64,000 nucleotides of DNA from Brevibacillus brevis (GCF_022026395.1 NZ_CP041767.1:1809501-1873500); one strand, 5' to 3'; positions 44,809-54,594 are shown, numbered from the stretch's first letter. The notes: generated by a model from the letters alone, not told the origin. Numbers and translations: made by a program.

Positions 44809-46884
44809 ATGGACAAAAAATCGATTATATTTATTGCGAGAATGGATGAGTTTCTGCAGTCCGTCGTTAGTCAATATCATGAATTGGGAATCGGCGATGA
44901 TATCCATGTCGAGGCGATGCGAGTCGACCAGCTTCCGTTACGCCCGATCACGCCTGGTGCTCTCGTTATTGTATCCACGAAAAGCATCGTCCCCCTTGTA
45001 CAACCGTATGTGCCGAAAGAATCCAGCATCATCGTTGCCAAGCGAATGCTGCCATACCATAATTTGCGCGGCATGCTGGAAATCCCGAAAGGCGTGAAAG
45101 TGCTTCTCGTCAGTGACACCAAGGAAACTGCTGAAGAAAATGTGGAATTGCTGCGTGCGTCAGGGATGGATTTTGAACTATATCCTTATTATCCAGGTGC
45201 TGACTATCCGCCTGACATCGAGATTGCAGTAACGCCAGGGGAGGCAGAGCATGTCCCCCCGCACATTCGCAAAGTTGTCGATATCGGGTATCGGATCATC
45301 GATTTATCTACATGGCTTGCCATCTACTCTCATTTTAAAAACGGCAATTTTCAAAAGGTGACCGCACGCGCCATGCAATCGTTGGTCGATATTACCAAAG
45401 AGCTAAACAACGAGATTCAGCATGCGCATCTCTTGAGCAAATATTTGGAGGCCATCGTCAATCGAATCGAAGACGCAGTGATTGCCATGGACGAAAAAGA
45501 AAACATCCGTTTTGTCAATCAGAAAGCGATCGATACGTTGCAGATGGAAGGGAATGAAGTCGTCGGTGAGCGGGCGTCCAATTGCTTGCCTGCGAGTTTC
45601 TATCAGTTGATCCGGCAGTGTGAAGAGAATAAGGATGTTTTGGTAGATTGGGCGAACAAAACCTACTTTTTCCGCAAAATGCATATCGTCATGGAAGGAA
45701 GCTTTCTCGGGAGTCTGCTTTTGTTTCGTCAGGCGGCAGAAATTGAAAAGCTGGAGCATGATTATCGCATGCGTCTTTACAGCAAAGGATTGGTAGCCAA
45801 ATACCAATTTGATGATTTTTATGGGGAGAGTACCCCTGTACAAAAAATCATTCAGATTGCCCGCAAAATCGCAAGAAGCAACTCCACCGTACTGTTGTTG
45901 GGAGAGACAGGGACAGGGAAGGAATTGCTCGCCCAGGCTATCCACAATGCTTCGCCACGCAGAAGAGAGCCGTTTGTTGGGGTCAACTTCGCTGCCATAT
46001 CGGAATCTCTTTTGGAAAGCGAGCTGTTCGGCTATGAAGAAGGAGCTTTTACCGGAGCGCGTAAAGGTGGACATATCGGTTGGTTTGAATTGGCCCACAA
46101 AGGGACCATTTTTCTCGATGAGATCGGAGATGCCAGCACCGCTATTCAAAACCGACTGCTGCGTGTTTTGCAAGAACGACAGATTATGCGCGTAGGTGGC
46201 AGCAAGATCATCCCGACAGATATTCGCGTCATCGCAGCAACGAATCAAGATTTGCAGCGGATGATTGCGGAAGGGGCCTTCCGTGCTGATTTGTATTATC
46301 GTCTGAATATCTTGCCGATTCATTTGCCGCCCCTGCGGAACAGACGGGAGGATATCCCGTGGTTGGCCCATCAATTTATGAAAAAATATTCCTATGATTT
46401 GCGCCGTCCGCCGTTTACGTTGACCAATGAAGCGATGCGGGCGCTCCATGAGTACGATTGGCCTGGAAATATTCGCGAGCTCGAAAATGTAATCGAGTAT
46501 TTAGCGCATGTCGTGGAGGATGAAGCGTATCCGTATCATTTACCATTTCTACGGGAAATACCGGAAGCGCCGTTGCCTGTAGATGGTCTACACAACGAAT
46601 GTGAAAGTATCGTCACCGAATATAAAAAACGGGGATTTCTGGATGAAATCACGGCTATTTTGCAGGAGCTGGCGCACGGAAGCGGCGGACGCTATACGCT
46701 ACTTGGGCAGTTGCAAGAACAAGGTCACTCGGTTACCTTGCAACAGCTGCGCTATCGCCTGAAGCTTTTGCAGCAGGATGAGCTGATTCAAGTGGGAAAA
46801 GGAAGACAAGGAAGTCAGATTTCCTCGAAAGGTGAATCGTTTCTTGCCTATCTACATCGGATGAAAGCAGGGGAACGCATATGA
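44809..46884 (+). CDS. Sigma-54-dependent enhancer-binding activator with PAS and winged-helix C-terminus
   Basis: A 691-residue protein. Residues 1-200 are a PrpR_N-like sensor region (EMR-like VEAMRVDQLPLRP, KVLLVSDTKETAEENVELL). About 205-320 is a PAS domain (IVNRIEDAVIAMDEKENIRFVN). The AAA+ part (about 335-570) has Walker A GETGTGKELLAQ, the GAFTGA loop and Walker B GTIFLDEIGD. The C-terminus is not Fis-like; LLGQLQEQGHSVTLQQLRYRLKLLQQDELIQVGKG looks like a winged helix. Expected to open the sigma-54 promoter at 41889 and thereby its own gene. ATG follows TTGGAGCGG. It overlaps pepV by 4 bp. Confidence 0.92.
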   Translation: MDKKSIIFIARMDEFLQSVVSQYHELGIGDDIHVEAMRVDQLPLRPITPGALVIVSTKSIVPLVQPYVPKESSIIVAKRMLPYHNLRGMLEIPKGVKVLLVSDTKETAEENVELLRASGMDFELYPYYPGADYPPDIEIAVTPGEAEHVPPHIRKVVDIGYRIIDLSTWLAIYSHFKNGNFQKVTARAMQSLVDITKELNNEIQHAHLLSKYLEAIVNRIEDAVIAMDEKENIRFVNQKAIDTLQMEGNEVVGERASNCLPASFYQLIRQCEENKDVLVDWANKTYFFRKMHIVMEGSFLGSLLLFRQAAEIEKLEHDYRMRLYSKGLVAKYQFDDFYGESTPVQKIIQIARKIARSNSTVLLLGETGTGKELLAQAIHNASPRRREPFVGVNFAAISESLLESELFGYEEGAFTGARKGGHIGWFELAHKGTIFLDEIGDASTAIQNRLLRVLQERQIMRVGGSKIIPTDIRVIAATNQDLQRMIAEGAFRADLYYRLNILPIHLPPLRNRREDIPWLAHQFMKKYSYDLRRPPFTLTNEAMRALHEYDWPGNIRELENVIEYLAHVVEDEAYPYHLPFLREIPEAPLPVDGLHNECESIVTEYKKRGFLDEITAILQELAHGSGGRYTLLGQLQEQGHSVTLQQLRYRLKLLQQDELIQVGKGRQGSQISSKGESFLAYLHRMKAGERI

Positions 46885-48314
46885 GCGATTACTGGCGGCA
46901 GCAAGCGCTTTTGCAAAGAGAGCAGTACCTGGATGATTTGAAATCTTTTCTTTCCATTAACAGCATCGAAGACATGACGACGGCAAAAGAAGGAAAGCCA
47001 TTTGGTGAAGGTGTTGCCGCTGCGCTTGAAGCCATGCTCGAACGCGGTGAACTGGATGGCTTCCAGATCAAAAACCTGGATGGTTACGCGGGGACAATCG
47101 AGTTCGGCAGTGGGGAAGAAGAGATCGGCGTGCTCGTTCATATCGATGTCGTCACTGTGGGAGAAGGTTGGACGACCCCGCCTTTTGAACCGAGCATTCG
47201 CGACGGTCGCATCTATGCACGGGGAGCGATTGATGACAAAGGCCCAGCGATGGCTGCGTACTATGCGCTAAAGCTGGTCAAGGATTCAGGCTTGCCACTG
47301 ACAAAACGCGTGCGAATGATCATCGGAACAGATGAAGAGAGCGGCTGGCTGTGCATGAAGCATTTTGCCCAGCGTGATCGCATCCCGCCGATTGGCTTTT
47401 CACCTGATTCCTCCTTTCCGATGACACATGCCGAGAAGGGACAGATCAACCCAACGTTGACGATTCCAGCGATGGAAACAATCGTACCAAATGGTGTGTG
47501 GCAACTAGCTTCCTTTGTCTCCGGTGACCAAGGCAACAGTGTTCCCGAAAAAGCAGTCGCTCTTGTACGGCTGGACTCTCAGGCGCGGCAGGAGGTCGTC
47601 CTTTCTCGATTGGCAGAAGACTGGGAGATGTTTCTGAATGAAAATCACACAACTGGTCGTATGGAACTGGTAGGGCTGGGACAGTTGCAATTCACGCTCG
47701 CAGGAAAGCCAGCTCATGGGATGGCGCCATTCCAAGGTGTGAATGCGGGAACCTTGTTGGCTACTTTTTTACGCTCGTATCCGTTTGGTGGCTCCAGTTT
47801 GTCTTTTCTTACGATGTTGGCTGATATTCTGCATGAAGATTATTTTGCTCACCAGCTGCATATGGCTTGTGAGGATGAAGTGTCAGGCAAGCTGACGGTC
47901 AATGCGGGGATATTGCATTACGATTCCAGCGAAGGGGGCACAGTTCGGCTCAATATACGCTATCCGGCGACTGTCTCCTGTGAAGAATACGTAGAGAAAT
48001 TGAAGCAAAGGACTGCAGAGCTGGGCTGGACGATTTCCGCTTTGCGGACATCCAAGTCGCATTATGTACCCAAAGATCATCCTGTGATAAGTACTTTGTC
48101 GCGGGTGTACGAGGAGCACACGGGAGAGCCGGCGACCCTTCTTTCCTCAGGTGGAGCAACTTACGCCAAAATCATGCCGTATGGTGTTGCTTTCGGCCCG
48201 CTCTTTCCAGGCAAAGAATCCATGGCCCATCTGACTGATGAATATGCCGAGATTGACGACCTGCTGCGTGCCATGGCGATTTACGCGCATGCCATTTACG
48301 AGCTGGCTAAGTAA
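46881..48314 (+). CDS. pepV: M20-family dipeptidase, PepV type
   Basis: A 477-residue metallopeptidase. VLVHIDVVTVGEGWTTPPF, ARGAIDDKGPAMAAYYALK and IGTDEESGWLCMKHF hold the zinc ligands and catalytic Glu of PepV-like enzymes; TYAKIMPYGVAFGP carries the late conserved His-region. It hydrolyses dipeptides in the cytoplasm. ATG overlaps the activator stop (ATGA). The match between a peptide importer and a dipeptidase supports a nutritional role. Confidence 0.93.
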   Translation: MSDYWRQQALLQREQYLDDLKSFLSINSIEDMTTAKEGKPFGEGVAAALEAMLERGELDGFQIKNLDGYAGTIEFGSGEEEIGVLVHIDVVTVGEGWTTPPFEPSIRDGRIYARGAIDDKGPAMAAYYALKLVKDSGLPLTKRVRMIIGTDEESGWLCMKHFAQRDRIPPIGFSPDSSFPMTHAEKGQINPTLTIPAMETIVPNGVWQLASFVSGDQGNSVPEKAVALVRLDSQARQEVVLSRLAEDWEMFLNENHTTGRMELVGLGQLQFTLAGKPAHGMAPFQGVNAGTLLATFLRSYPFGGSSLSFLTMLADILHEDYFAHQLHMACEDEVSGKLTVNAGILHYDSSEGGTVRLNIRYPATVSCEEYVEKLKQRTAELGWTISALRTSKSHYVPKDHPVISTLSRVYEEHTGEPATLLSSGGATYAKIMPYGVAFGPLFPGKESMAHLTDEYAEIDDLLRAMAIYAHAIYELAK

Positions 48315-48329
48315 ACGAGGAGGACTTCC

Positions 48330-49262
48330 ATGTCAAACTATCTGGTAAAACGTATTTTGATGATGTTCGTCACCCTGTGGATTATCGTGACGCTGACGTT
48401 TGCCTTGATGCATGCCATTCCGGGGAACCCGTTTGCCTCCGAGTCGGATCAACTGCCAGAGCAAATTCTCAATAATTTACGTGCCAAATACAACTTGGAC
48501 GAACCATTACCTGTTCAATACGTTTTATATCTGAAAAATCTGTTAATGCTTGACTTGGGCCCATCCATCAAATCAGACTCTCGTGGAGTCAATGACATGA
48601 TTTCCGATGGCTTTGCAGCATCTGCGTGGTTGGGTGTGCAAGCGATTGGGATCGCACTCCTTTTCGGAATTTCGTTGGGCATCATCGCAGCGCTCAATCG
48701 CAACAAATGGCTGGACTACGTTGCCATGGCGCTTGCCGTATTGGGGGTAGCCATTCCGAGCTTCATTATGGCACCGCTTCTGATCAATTTCTTCGCGATC
48801 AAGTTGCCGCTCTTTCCCGTTGCGACATGGGGTACGTGGATGCATACGATACTGCCTTCATTGGCGCTCGCCTTTGGTCCAGTTGCGGTCATTACCCGCT
48901 ACATGCGTGCCAGCATGATTGAGGTCATGAACCAGAACTACATTCGAACAGCAGAGGCAAAGGGGATTCCCATGCTTATCATTGTCGTCAGACATGGAAT
49001 TCGCAATGCGATTCTGCCTGTGGTCACCTTTCTTGGTCCTTTGATTGCCAGTTTGATAACGGGAACCTTTGTCGTGGAAAAAATCTTTGCAATCCCGGGC
49101 ATTGGCAAGTACTTCGTAGACGGCATTTTCAACCGTGACTATCCGGTCATTTTGGGTACGACGATTTTTTACAGTGCGATTCTGATTTTTACCATTTTCC
49201 TGATTGATATGGCATACACCCTGATTGACCCACGGATCAAGCTGACCAACAAGGAGAGATAA
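48330..49262 (+). CDS. oppB: Peptide ABC transporter permease OppB/DppB
   Basis: A 310-residue membrane protein with six predicted TM segments starting NYLVKRILMMFVTLWIIVTLTFALMHAIPG in two parts (TM1). The EAA loop is RTAEAKGIPMLIIVVRHGIRNA and the C-terminus has VEKIFAIPGIGKYFVDGIFNRDYPVI, typical of OppB/DppB. ATG follows GAGGAGG. It forms the channel with OppC. Confidence 0.95.
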   Translation: MSNYLVKRILMMFVTLWIIVTLTFALMHAIPGNPFASESDQLPEQILNNLRAKYNLDEPLPVQYVLYLKNLLMLDLGPSIKSDSRGVNDMISDGFAASAWLGVQAIGIALLFGISLGIIAALNRNKWLDYVAMALAVLGVAIPSFIMAPLLINFFAIKLPLFPVATWGTWMHTILPSLALAFGPVAVITRYMRASMIEVMNQNYIRTAEAKGIPMLIIVVRHGIRNAILPVVTFLGPLIASLITGTFVVEKIFAIPGIGKYFVDGIFNRDYPVILGTTIFYSAILIFTIFLIDMAYTLIDPRIKLTNKER

Positions 49263-49265
49263 ACT

Positions 49266-50207
49266 GTGGCGATGGAGCACAAAGTGGACCCGTTGTTTCG
49301 CCCGTTGGCGAAAAATATACAGGCGAATGTCATTGCACGACCCAGTCTCAGCAATGGGCAGCAGGTCGTTCGGAAGCTGCTGAAAAACAAGCTGGCTATG
49401 CTGGGCCTTTTCATTATTCTCGCTTTGGTTGGCATGGCGATCATTGGACCGAATCTCGTGCCGTATAGTTATTCCGACCAGAGCTTGCTGACCAAAAATC
49501 AGGAAATTTCCGCAGAGCATTGGTTCGGGACGGATGAGCTGGGACGTGACATGTTTGCCCGTACGTGGTATGGGGCGAGGATTTCTTTGACGATTGGCAT
49601 TGTCGCGGCATTCATCGACCTGGTTATCGGAGTGACAGTCGGGGGAATTGCGGGTTATATGGCAGGGCGAGGCAAACGAGGGGATCGCATCGATACGATC
49701 ATCATGCGTATTATCGAGGTTTTGTATGGGCTGCCGTATTTGCTGGTCGTCATTTTGCTCATGGTCGTGATGGAGCCGGGAATGCTGACGATTATTATTG
49801 CCCTGTCTGCTACGGGCTGGGTCGGCATGGCGCGGTTGGTCCGCGGACAAATCCTGCAATTGAAAAATCAAGAGTTCATTCTGGCTGCCCAAGTACTGGG
49901 GGCGAAGTTTTCACGAATTTTGCTCAAGCATCTGATTCCCAACACATTTGGCGTCATTATCGTCAATCTGACCTTTACGATTCCATCGGCCATTTTTGCG
50001 GAATCTTTTCTCAGCTTTCTTGGACTCGGTGTACAAGCTCCCGTCGCCAGTTGGGGGACGATGACAAACGATGGCTTGGGCGTTATTTTGACGGGTGATT
50101 GGTGGCGACTGTTTTTCCCGGCATTGATGATCTCGCTGACGATGTTCGCCTTTAACGTATTCGGCGACGGTTTGCAGGATGCGCTTGATCCGCGTCTACG
50201 CGATTAG
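49266..50207 (+). CDS. oppC: Peptide ABC transporter permease OppC/DppC
   Basis: A 313-residue membrane protein. A soluble N-terminal tail of about 50 residues precedes TM1 (MLGLFIILALVGMAIIGP). The DELGRDMFARTWYGARISL and EAA-loop ILAAQVLGAKFSRILLKHLIPN motifs, and ESFLSFLGLGVQAPVASWG, are typical. The GTG start has AAGGAGAG 7 nt upstream; an ATG two codons later is an alternative. The gap to oppB is 3 bp. Confidence 0.95.
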   Translation: MAMEHKVDPLFRPLAKNIQANVIARPSLSNGQQVVRKLLKNKLAMLGLFIILALVGMAIIGPNLVPYSYSDQSLLTKNQEISAEHWFGTDELGRDMFARTWYGARISLTIGIVAAFIDLVIGVTVGGIAGYMAGRGKRGDRIDTIIMRIIEVLYGLPYLLVVILLMVVMEPGMLTIIIALSATGWVGMARLVRGQILQLKNQEFILAAQVLGAKFSRILLKHLIPNTFGVIIVNLTFTIPSAIFAESFLSFLGLGVQAPVASWGTMTNDGLGVILTGDWWRLFFPALMISLTMFAFNVFGDGLQDALDPRLRD

Positions 50208-50227
50208 AGACGACAGGGGGGATGAGG

Positions 50228-51250
50228 ATGAATCAGCATTTGCTGACAATCGATAACTTGCGGGTGAATTTCAAGACATATGGTGGCGAGGTACAAGCTG
50301 TGCGCGGTGTGTCCTTTTACGTGGATAAAGGGGAGACTGTTGCCATCGTAGGGGAGAGTGGATGTGGCAAGAGCGTTACAGCTCAAGCGATTATGGGATT
50401 AATCCCTAACCCACCTGGAAAAATCGTCGGGGGCAAGGTTGTATTTGAAGGAACGGAGATCAGTCACTTGCCCAAAAAAGAGCTGCTCGGTATTCGCGGA
50501 ACGCAGATCGGCATGGTGTTTCAAGACCCGATGACGGCGCTCAATCCGACGATGAAGGTAGGGGCACAAATCGTAGAGGGGTTCGTTCGCAGTCATCAAG
50601 TATCGAGAGAGGAAGCGAGAAAGCGAGCGATTGAGATGCTTTCACTCGTAGGAATACCCGATCCGGAAAAGCGAATCGATCAGTACCCGCACCAATTCAG
50701 CGGAGGGATGCGTCAGCGTGTGGTCATTGCGATTGCTCTTGCTTGCCAACCCAAGCTGGTGATTGCTGATGAGCCGACGACAGCACTGGATGTGACGATT
50801 CAGGCGCAGATTTTGGATTTGCTCAAGCGATTGCAAGAGGAACAGGAGTTATCTGTTGTGATTATTACGCATGATTTGGGAGTCGTAGCGGAGATTGCTC
50901 ATCGCATGGTTGTCATGTATGCGGGGATAGTTGTAGAGACGGGTACGGTTGAGGACGTTTTTGCAAGTCCTCGTCACCCGTATACATGGGGACTCATGCG
51001 TTCTCTTCCACGGCTGGATGAAGGCGAAAAGCAACGGCTGATTCCCATCGAAGGCAGTCCTCCAGATTTGTTCAATCCCCCAGTCGGCTGTCCGTTTGCT
51101 GCACGTTGTGATTTTGCGATGGAGATATGCGAACAGCAGATGCCCGTAACGAGCGAATTCGGTCGTGGACATCAGGCTGCTTGTTGGCTTCACGATCCAC
51201 GGGCACCGCGAATAGAGGAGCTGGTGGCAGCAGGGAGGCAGGGAGTATGA
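50228..51250 (+). CDS. oppD: Peptide ABC transporter ATPase OppD/DppD
   Basis: A 340-residue ATPase. Walker [13 protein letters not shown], signature [12 protein letters not shown], Walker [13 protein letters not shown], and the C-terminal oligopeptide/dipeptide domain with cysteines in [17 protein letters not shown] (4Fe-4S type). ATG 50228 is chosen over 50222 because GGGGGG then lies at a suitable distance. It overlaps oppF by 4 bp (ATGA). Confidence 0.95.
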   Translation: MNQHLLTIDNLRVNFKTYGGEVQAVRGVSFYVDKGETVAIVGESGCGKSVTAQAIMGLIPNPPGKIVGGKVVFEGTEISHLPKKELLGIRGTQIGMVFQDPMTALNPTMKVGAQIVEGFVRSHQVSREEARKRAIEMLSLVGIPDPEKRIDQYPHQFSGGMRQRVVIAIALACQPKLVIADEPTTALDVTIQAQILDLLKRLQEEQELSVVIITHDLGVVAEIAHRMVVMYAGIVVETGTVEDVFASPRHPYTWGLMRSLPRLDEGEKQRLIPIEGSPPDLFNPPVGCPFAARCDFAMEICEQQMPVTSEFGRGHQAACWLHDPRAPRIEELVAAGRQGV

Positions 51251-52197
51251 CAGAGGCTTTGCTTGATGTTCGCGATTTGAAAAAGTATTTTTCACTTGGA
51301 ACGGGATTTGATTTGAAAGCAGTTGATGGTGTTTCGTTTACGATCAACAAAGGGGAGACTTTCGGTCTGGTCGGCGAAAGTGGCTGCGGGAAGTCTACAC
51401 TAGGCCGGACGATTATTCGCCTGTATGACCATACAGATGGCGAAGTGCTGTTCAAAGGGAAGAATGTTCATCAGCTTCGGGGAAAAGAAGCGGGGCAGTT
51501 CAACCGGGATGCCCAGATGATTTTCCAGGACCCGCAAGCAAGTCTGAACCCGCGTATGACCGTGGAGGATATTATTGCAGAGGGCTTGGACATCCACCAT
51601 CTGAATCGCGGAATGAGACGAGAGCGTGTGGCGGAACTGCTCCATCTAGTGGGTTTGCATAAGGACCATGCGCAGCGTTTTCCGCATGAATTCAGTGGGG
51701 GACAGCGCCAACGGATCGGAATCGCGCGGGCGTTGGCAGTAGAGCCGGAATTTATTATTGCCGACGAGCCGATCTCTGCACTCGACGTCTCGATTCAAGC
51801 ACAAGTCGTCAATTTATTGGAGGATTTGCAGCATGATCGCGGATTGACCTATTTGTTCATCGCGCATGATCTGTCCATGGTCAAACATATTTCCAACCGG
51901 ATTGGCGTCATGTATTTGGGCAAAATGGTCGAGCTGGCGTCGAGCTATGAGCTGTACGCTCGTCCGTTGCACCCGTATACGCAGGCTTTGCTCTCTTCTG
52001 TGCCAGTGCCGGACCCGACGGTAAAGCGAGAGCGTATCGTTTTGCAGGGAGATTTGCCAAGTCCAGCCAACAAGCCGAGTGGCTGCGGTTTTCGTACACG
52101 CTGCCCACTCGTACAACCTCGTTGTGCGGAAGAAGTGCCGAGGTGGCAGGAGGCACAACCCGGGCATTGGGTGGCTTGTCATTTGATAGAGTCGTAA
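51247..52197 (+). CDS. oppF: Peptide ABC transporter ATPase OppF/DppF
   Basis: A 316-residue ATPase. Walker [14 protein letters not shown], signature [15 protein letters not shown], Walker [13 protein letters not shown], and the C-terminal domain [14 protein letters not shown] with its two Cys pairs. The open frame extends 40 codons into oppD, but ATG 51247 has GGGAG upstream and overlaps the oppD stop. Last gene of the sigma-54 operon, followed by a terminator at 52207. Confidence 0.95.
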   Translation: MTEALLDVRDLKKYFSLGTGFDLKAVDGVSFTINKGETFGLVGESGCGKSTLGRTIIRLYDHTDGEVLFKGKNVHQLRGKEAGQFNRDAQMIFQDPQASLNPRMTVEDIIAEGLDIHHLNRGMRRERVAELLHLVGLHKDHAQRFPHEFSGGQRQRIGIARALAVEPEFIIADEPISALDVSIQAQVVNLLEDLQHDRGLTYLFIAHDLSMVKHISNRIGVMYLGKMVELASSYELYARPLHPYTQALLSSVPVPDPTVKRERIVLQGDLPSPANKPSGCGFRTRCPLVQPRCAEEVPRWQEAQPGHWVACHLIES

Positions 52198-52206
52198 GAG
52201 AGGAAG

Positions 52207-52241
52207 AAGGGCTGTTCCCGCTCGGTGGGACAGCCCTTTTT
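52207..52241 (+). terminator. Terminator of the sigma-54 peptide operon
   Basis: AAGGGCTGTTCCC pairs with GGGACAGCCCTT around a short loop and ends in TTTTTT. Confidence 0.9.
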
Positions 52242-52246
52242 TGAGA

Positions 52247-52624
52247 TTAAAGATAGTAGAAACAGGTTAGAACGATCGAGAAGACAATCAGCCCAGTGCC
52301 CGACGTGAGAAAAAGCGAGGTTCCGATTCGTACGAACGACTCTTTTTTTTCCTCGAAAGCAAGGTCGTTAGCTTGAACGATATCACTGTCCATCATGCGA
52401 GGTTTGCGGAAAAACATCCCTTTCAGTTGCTTGAAGCCACGCAGAAAAATCGTGAAAAATCCAGAACGTGTCACGACGGCAATACTCCCTGCGATCAACA
52501 GGAAAAGCCCGATTAAAAAGCTCTGGTTAATCAATGGCACCAACGTATCGGCTTGTATGGTAATCCCTAAAATCACACTGCAGATCACGGAGAGAGCGAG
52601 TAGGAGAATGAGCCATTTTTTCAA
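52247..52624 (-). CDS. DUF3899 membrane protein
   Basis: A 125-residue protein with three or four hydrophobic segments (LILLLALSVICSVILGI, FLIGLFLLIAGSIAVV, LFLTSGTGLIVFSIVLTCF) and a positively charged loop (RGFKQLKGMFFRKPRMM). The layout matches DUF3899, which has no known function. It is 18 bp behind the LysR gene and probably co-transcribed. I cannot assign a role. Confidence 0.8.
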   Translation of the reverse strand: MKKWLILLLALSVICSVILGITIQADTLVPLINQSFLIGLFLLIAGSIAVVTRSGFFTIFLRGFKQLKGMFFRKPRMMDSDIVQANDLAFEEKKESFVRIGTSLFLTSGTGLIVFSIVLTCFYYL

Positions 52625-52642
52625 CGAAGAAGCACGTCCTTT

Positions 52643-53512
52643 TTATAGTGTGGGTGCAATGCTCTCTGCTTCCCGCAAAAAGGCTTGAACGGCAGGTGGG
52701 GCTTCACGAAGCGAACGTACAGCCAAGCCGATTTGCCGAGAGAGAGGCGGCGTGATTGGTATGACAGCGACATCGGGTAGTTGCGCTGGTAGAGTCAGTG
52801 ACGGAACGACTGTCACCCCAACACCGCTTTCTACCATGGCCAAGATCGTTGTATTATCAGCGACTTCATAGGAAACATTTGGTGTAAGCCCAGCCTTGGC
52901 AAATTCCGCGCCAATCAACAAGTGACAGCCCGCCATGGGCATGAGAAACGATTCGCGGGCTAATTGCTCCAAGGTCAGCGCGGGCTCTTTTGCCAGGGGA
53001 TGATTGGCTGGCACGACAGCCTGCAGGGCGTCTGTCGTTAGCAAAATTCCCTCCAGCTCGTCATCGGGCCACACATGAAAACCGACATCGACAACCCCCG
53101 AGACAATCCATTCTTTTATTTCTTGATAGCTTCCTTCATATAGCTTTGTTTGCATATGCGGATAGTGACTTTCTACCGACTTTAGCAATTTTGGCAGGAT
53201 CTGAGCAGTTATGCTGGGAAAAGAAGCAATCCGGAGCGTTGCCTCCACATGCTCGTTTGATTCGGCAGCCACCTGTTTAATCAGTGAGACGTTTTCCAAT
53301 ATCGTCCGGGCAGAGGCGACGATTTTTTCGCCAGCTGCGGTCAGCTTAACACCGCTGCGATTGCGGGTGAACAAGGATATGCCGAGCTCTTTCTCCAGTG
53401 CGCCGATCGTATGACTGACACCCGACTGGCTTAAACCGATTTGCTCTCCTGCTCGTGTGAAGTTGCCAGTGTTGGTGACAGCCACAAGGACTTCCATTTG
53501 AAACAAAGTCAT
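52643..53512 (-). CDS. LysR-family transcriptional regulator
   Basis: A 289-residue regulator. The N-terminal winged helix is clear (FQMEVLVAVTNTGNFTRAGE, LSQSGVSHTIGALEKELG, RNRSGVKLTAAGEKI) and the remainder is a PBP-like ligand domain. ATG has AAAGGAG at 6-7 nt. It is divergent from the PhzF-family gene (126-bp gap), the usual arrangement for a LysR regulator and its target. DUF3899 gene lies behind it. Confidence 0.95.
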   Translation of the reverse strand: MTLFQMEVLVAVTNTGNFTRAGEQIGLSQSGVSHTIGALEKELGISLFTRNRSGVKLTAAGEKIVASARTILENVSLIKQVAAESNEHVEATLRIASFPSITAQILPKLLKSVESHYPHMQTKLYEGSYQEIKEWIVSGVVDVGFHVWPDDELEGILLTTDALQAVVPANHPLAKEPALTLEQLARESFLMPMAGCHLLIGAEFAKAGLTPNVSYEVADNTTILAMVESGVGVTVVPSLTLPAQLPDVAVIPITPPLSRQIGLAVRSLREAPPAVQAFLREAESIAPTL

Positions 53513-53638
53513 GGAGCTCTCCTTTCATGAAGTTTTTATCATGGTTGGTATGCGAAAGCTTCATTTTACAGCGCGGTTGCCTCATTTTATGATGAAAAGC
53601 AAGAGAAGCATTCGTTTAAGAAAAGGAGAGAAACAACC
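53513..53638. promoter_or_regulatory. Divergent lysR-phzF control region
   Basis: This 126-bp gap probably holds both promoters and the LysR sites. CTTCAT and CTCATTTTA-type steps repeat (CTTCATTTTACAG, CCTCATTTTATGA), and ATGAAG near 53527 faces CTTCAT near 53560. Individual sites cannot be fixed by eye. Confidence 0.4.
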
Positions 53639-54535
53639 ATGAATCATGTGAGCGTATATCATGTGGACGCGTTTACGAAAGAGCCGTTTGCAGGCAATCC
53701 CGCGGGCGTCATCCCGGAAGCAGGTACTTTGACTTTACAACAAATGCAGAAAATTGCCAATGAGTTGAATCTTCCTGAGTCTGCCTTTTTGATGCCATCC
53801 GACCATCCAGGAGCAGATTTTCGCATTCGCTACTTTTCTCCTTCGGTTGAGATCGATTTCTGCGGCCATGCGACAGTGGGTTCTGCTTGGATATTGGCGA
53901 CAGAACGCGGATGGTTGGAAAAGGGTAGCCGTATCGTGTTTGAGACAAACGTCGGTTTGATTCCTGTTCAATTGGTGAAGGAGGATGGCCAGTTACAGCG
54001 AGTGGAAATGACCCAAATCAAGCCTTCTGTGCAGGAGATTGAATTAGACAGCGAAGAGGTAGCGAGGCTGGTTGGCATAACATTGCCCGATCTGGATGAT
54101 CGCTATCCGATGAAGCTCGCTTCCACTGGCAATAGGCATCTGCTCGTTCCGGTTCGCACTCGTCAGGCAATCGATGCAGCGCAGCCATTGCTTTCTTCGC
54201 TGGCAGAAATGAACAGGGAACACGGCATCACAACCACCCATTTGTTTACGTGGGATGCTCCTGAAGGCTATGACTTGTATACGAGGGATTTTGCGCCTGC
54301 GATTGGGATTGCGGAAGATCCGGTAACAGGTGCTGCAAACGGGGCACTGGCTGGCTATCTGGCATTGGAAGAGTTGATTCCTGCTGGCAAAGTAACGCAA
54401 CTCGTCATAGGGCAAGGACATGCGATTGGTCGGCCAGGAAAGCTGTATGTAACGGTTGATCGATCTGGAGAGGAGCCTGTTATTCGTGTAGCGGGTGAGG
54501 CGCATTTGACGATTGCGGGACAGATGAGGGGATAA
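53639..54535 (+). CDS. PhzF-family isomerase/epimerase
   Basis: A 298-residue protein. VYHVDAFTKEPFAGNPAGV and NELNLPESAFLMP (catalytic Glu in the SE/PESAF motif), RYFSPSVEIDFCGHATVGSAW and DFAPAIGIAEDPVTGAANGAL are PhzF hallmarks. Family members isomerise or epimerise small acids or amino acids. There are no phenazine genes here, so a phenazine role is unlikely. AAGGAG precedes the ATG. Terminator at 54551-54580. Confidence 0.93.
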   Translation: MNHVSVYHVDAFTKEPFAGNPAGVIPEAGTLTLQQMQKIANELNLPESAFLMPSDHPGADFRIRYFSPSVEIDFCGHATVGSAWILATERGWLEKGSRIVFETNVGLIPVQLVKEDGQLQRVEMTQIKPSVQEIELDSEEVARLVGITLPDLDDRYPMKLASTGNRHLLVPVRTRQAIDAAQPLLSSLAEMNREHGITTTHLFTWDAPEGYDLYTRDFAPAIGIAEDPVTGAANGALAGYLALEELIPAGKVTQLVIGQGHAIGRPGKLYVTVDRSGEEPVIRVAGEAHLTIAGQMRG

Positions 54536-54550
54536 ATAAGGAAAAGAGAA

Positions 54551-54580
54551 AGGCGTTCTTGTCTAAGAACGTCTTTTTTT
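54551..54580 (+). terminator. Terminator of the PhzF-family gene
   Basis: AGGCGTTCTT / AAGAACGTCT form a stem with a 4-nt loop, followed by TTTTTT. Confidence 0.9.
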
Positions 54581-54594
54581 GTCTTTATTTCCTG

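Noticed and set aside
45403-46449. 348-aa minus-strand frame over the sigma-54 activator
   Set aside because: No motif or ribosome site, and antisense to Walker A, GAFTGA and Walker B codons.
48858-49892. 344-aa minus-strand frame over oppB/oppC
   Set aside because: Low-complexity Asn/His/Gln/Arg translation typical of the complement of membrane-protein codons; oppB and oppC are certain.
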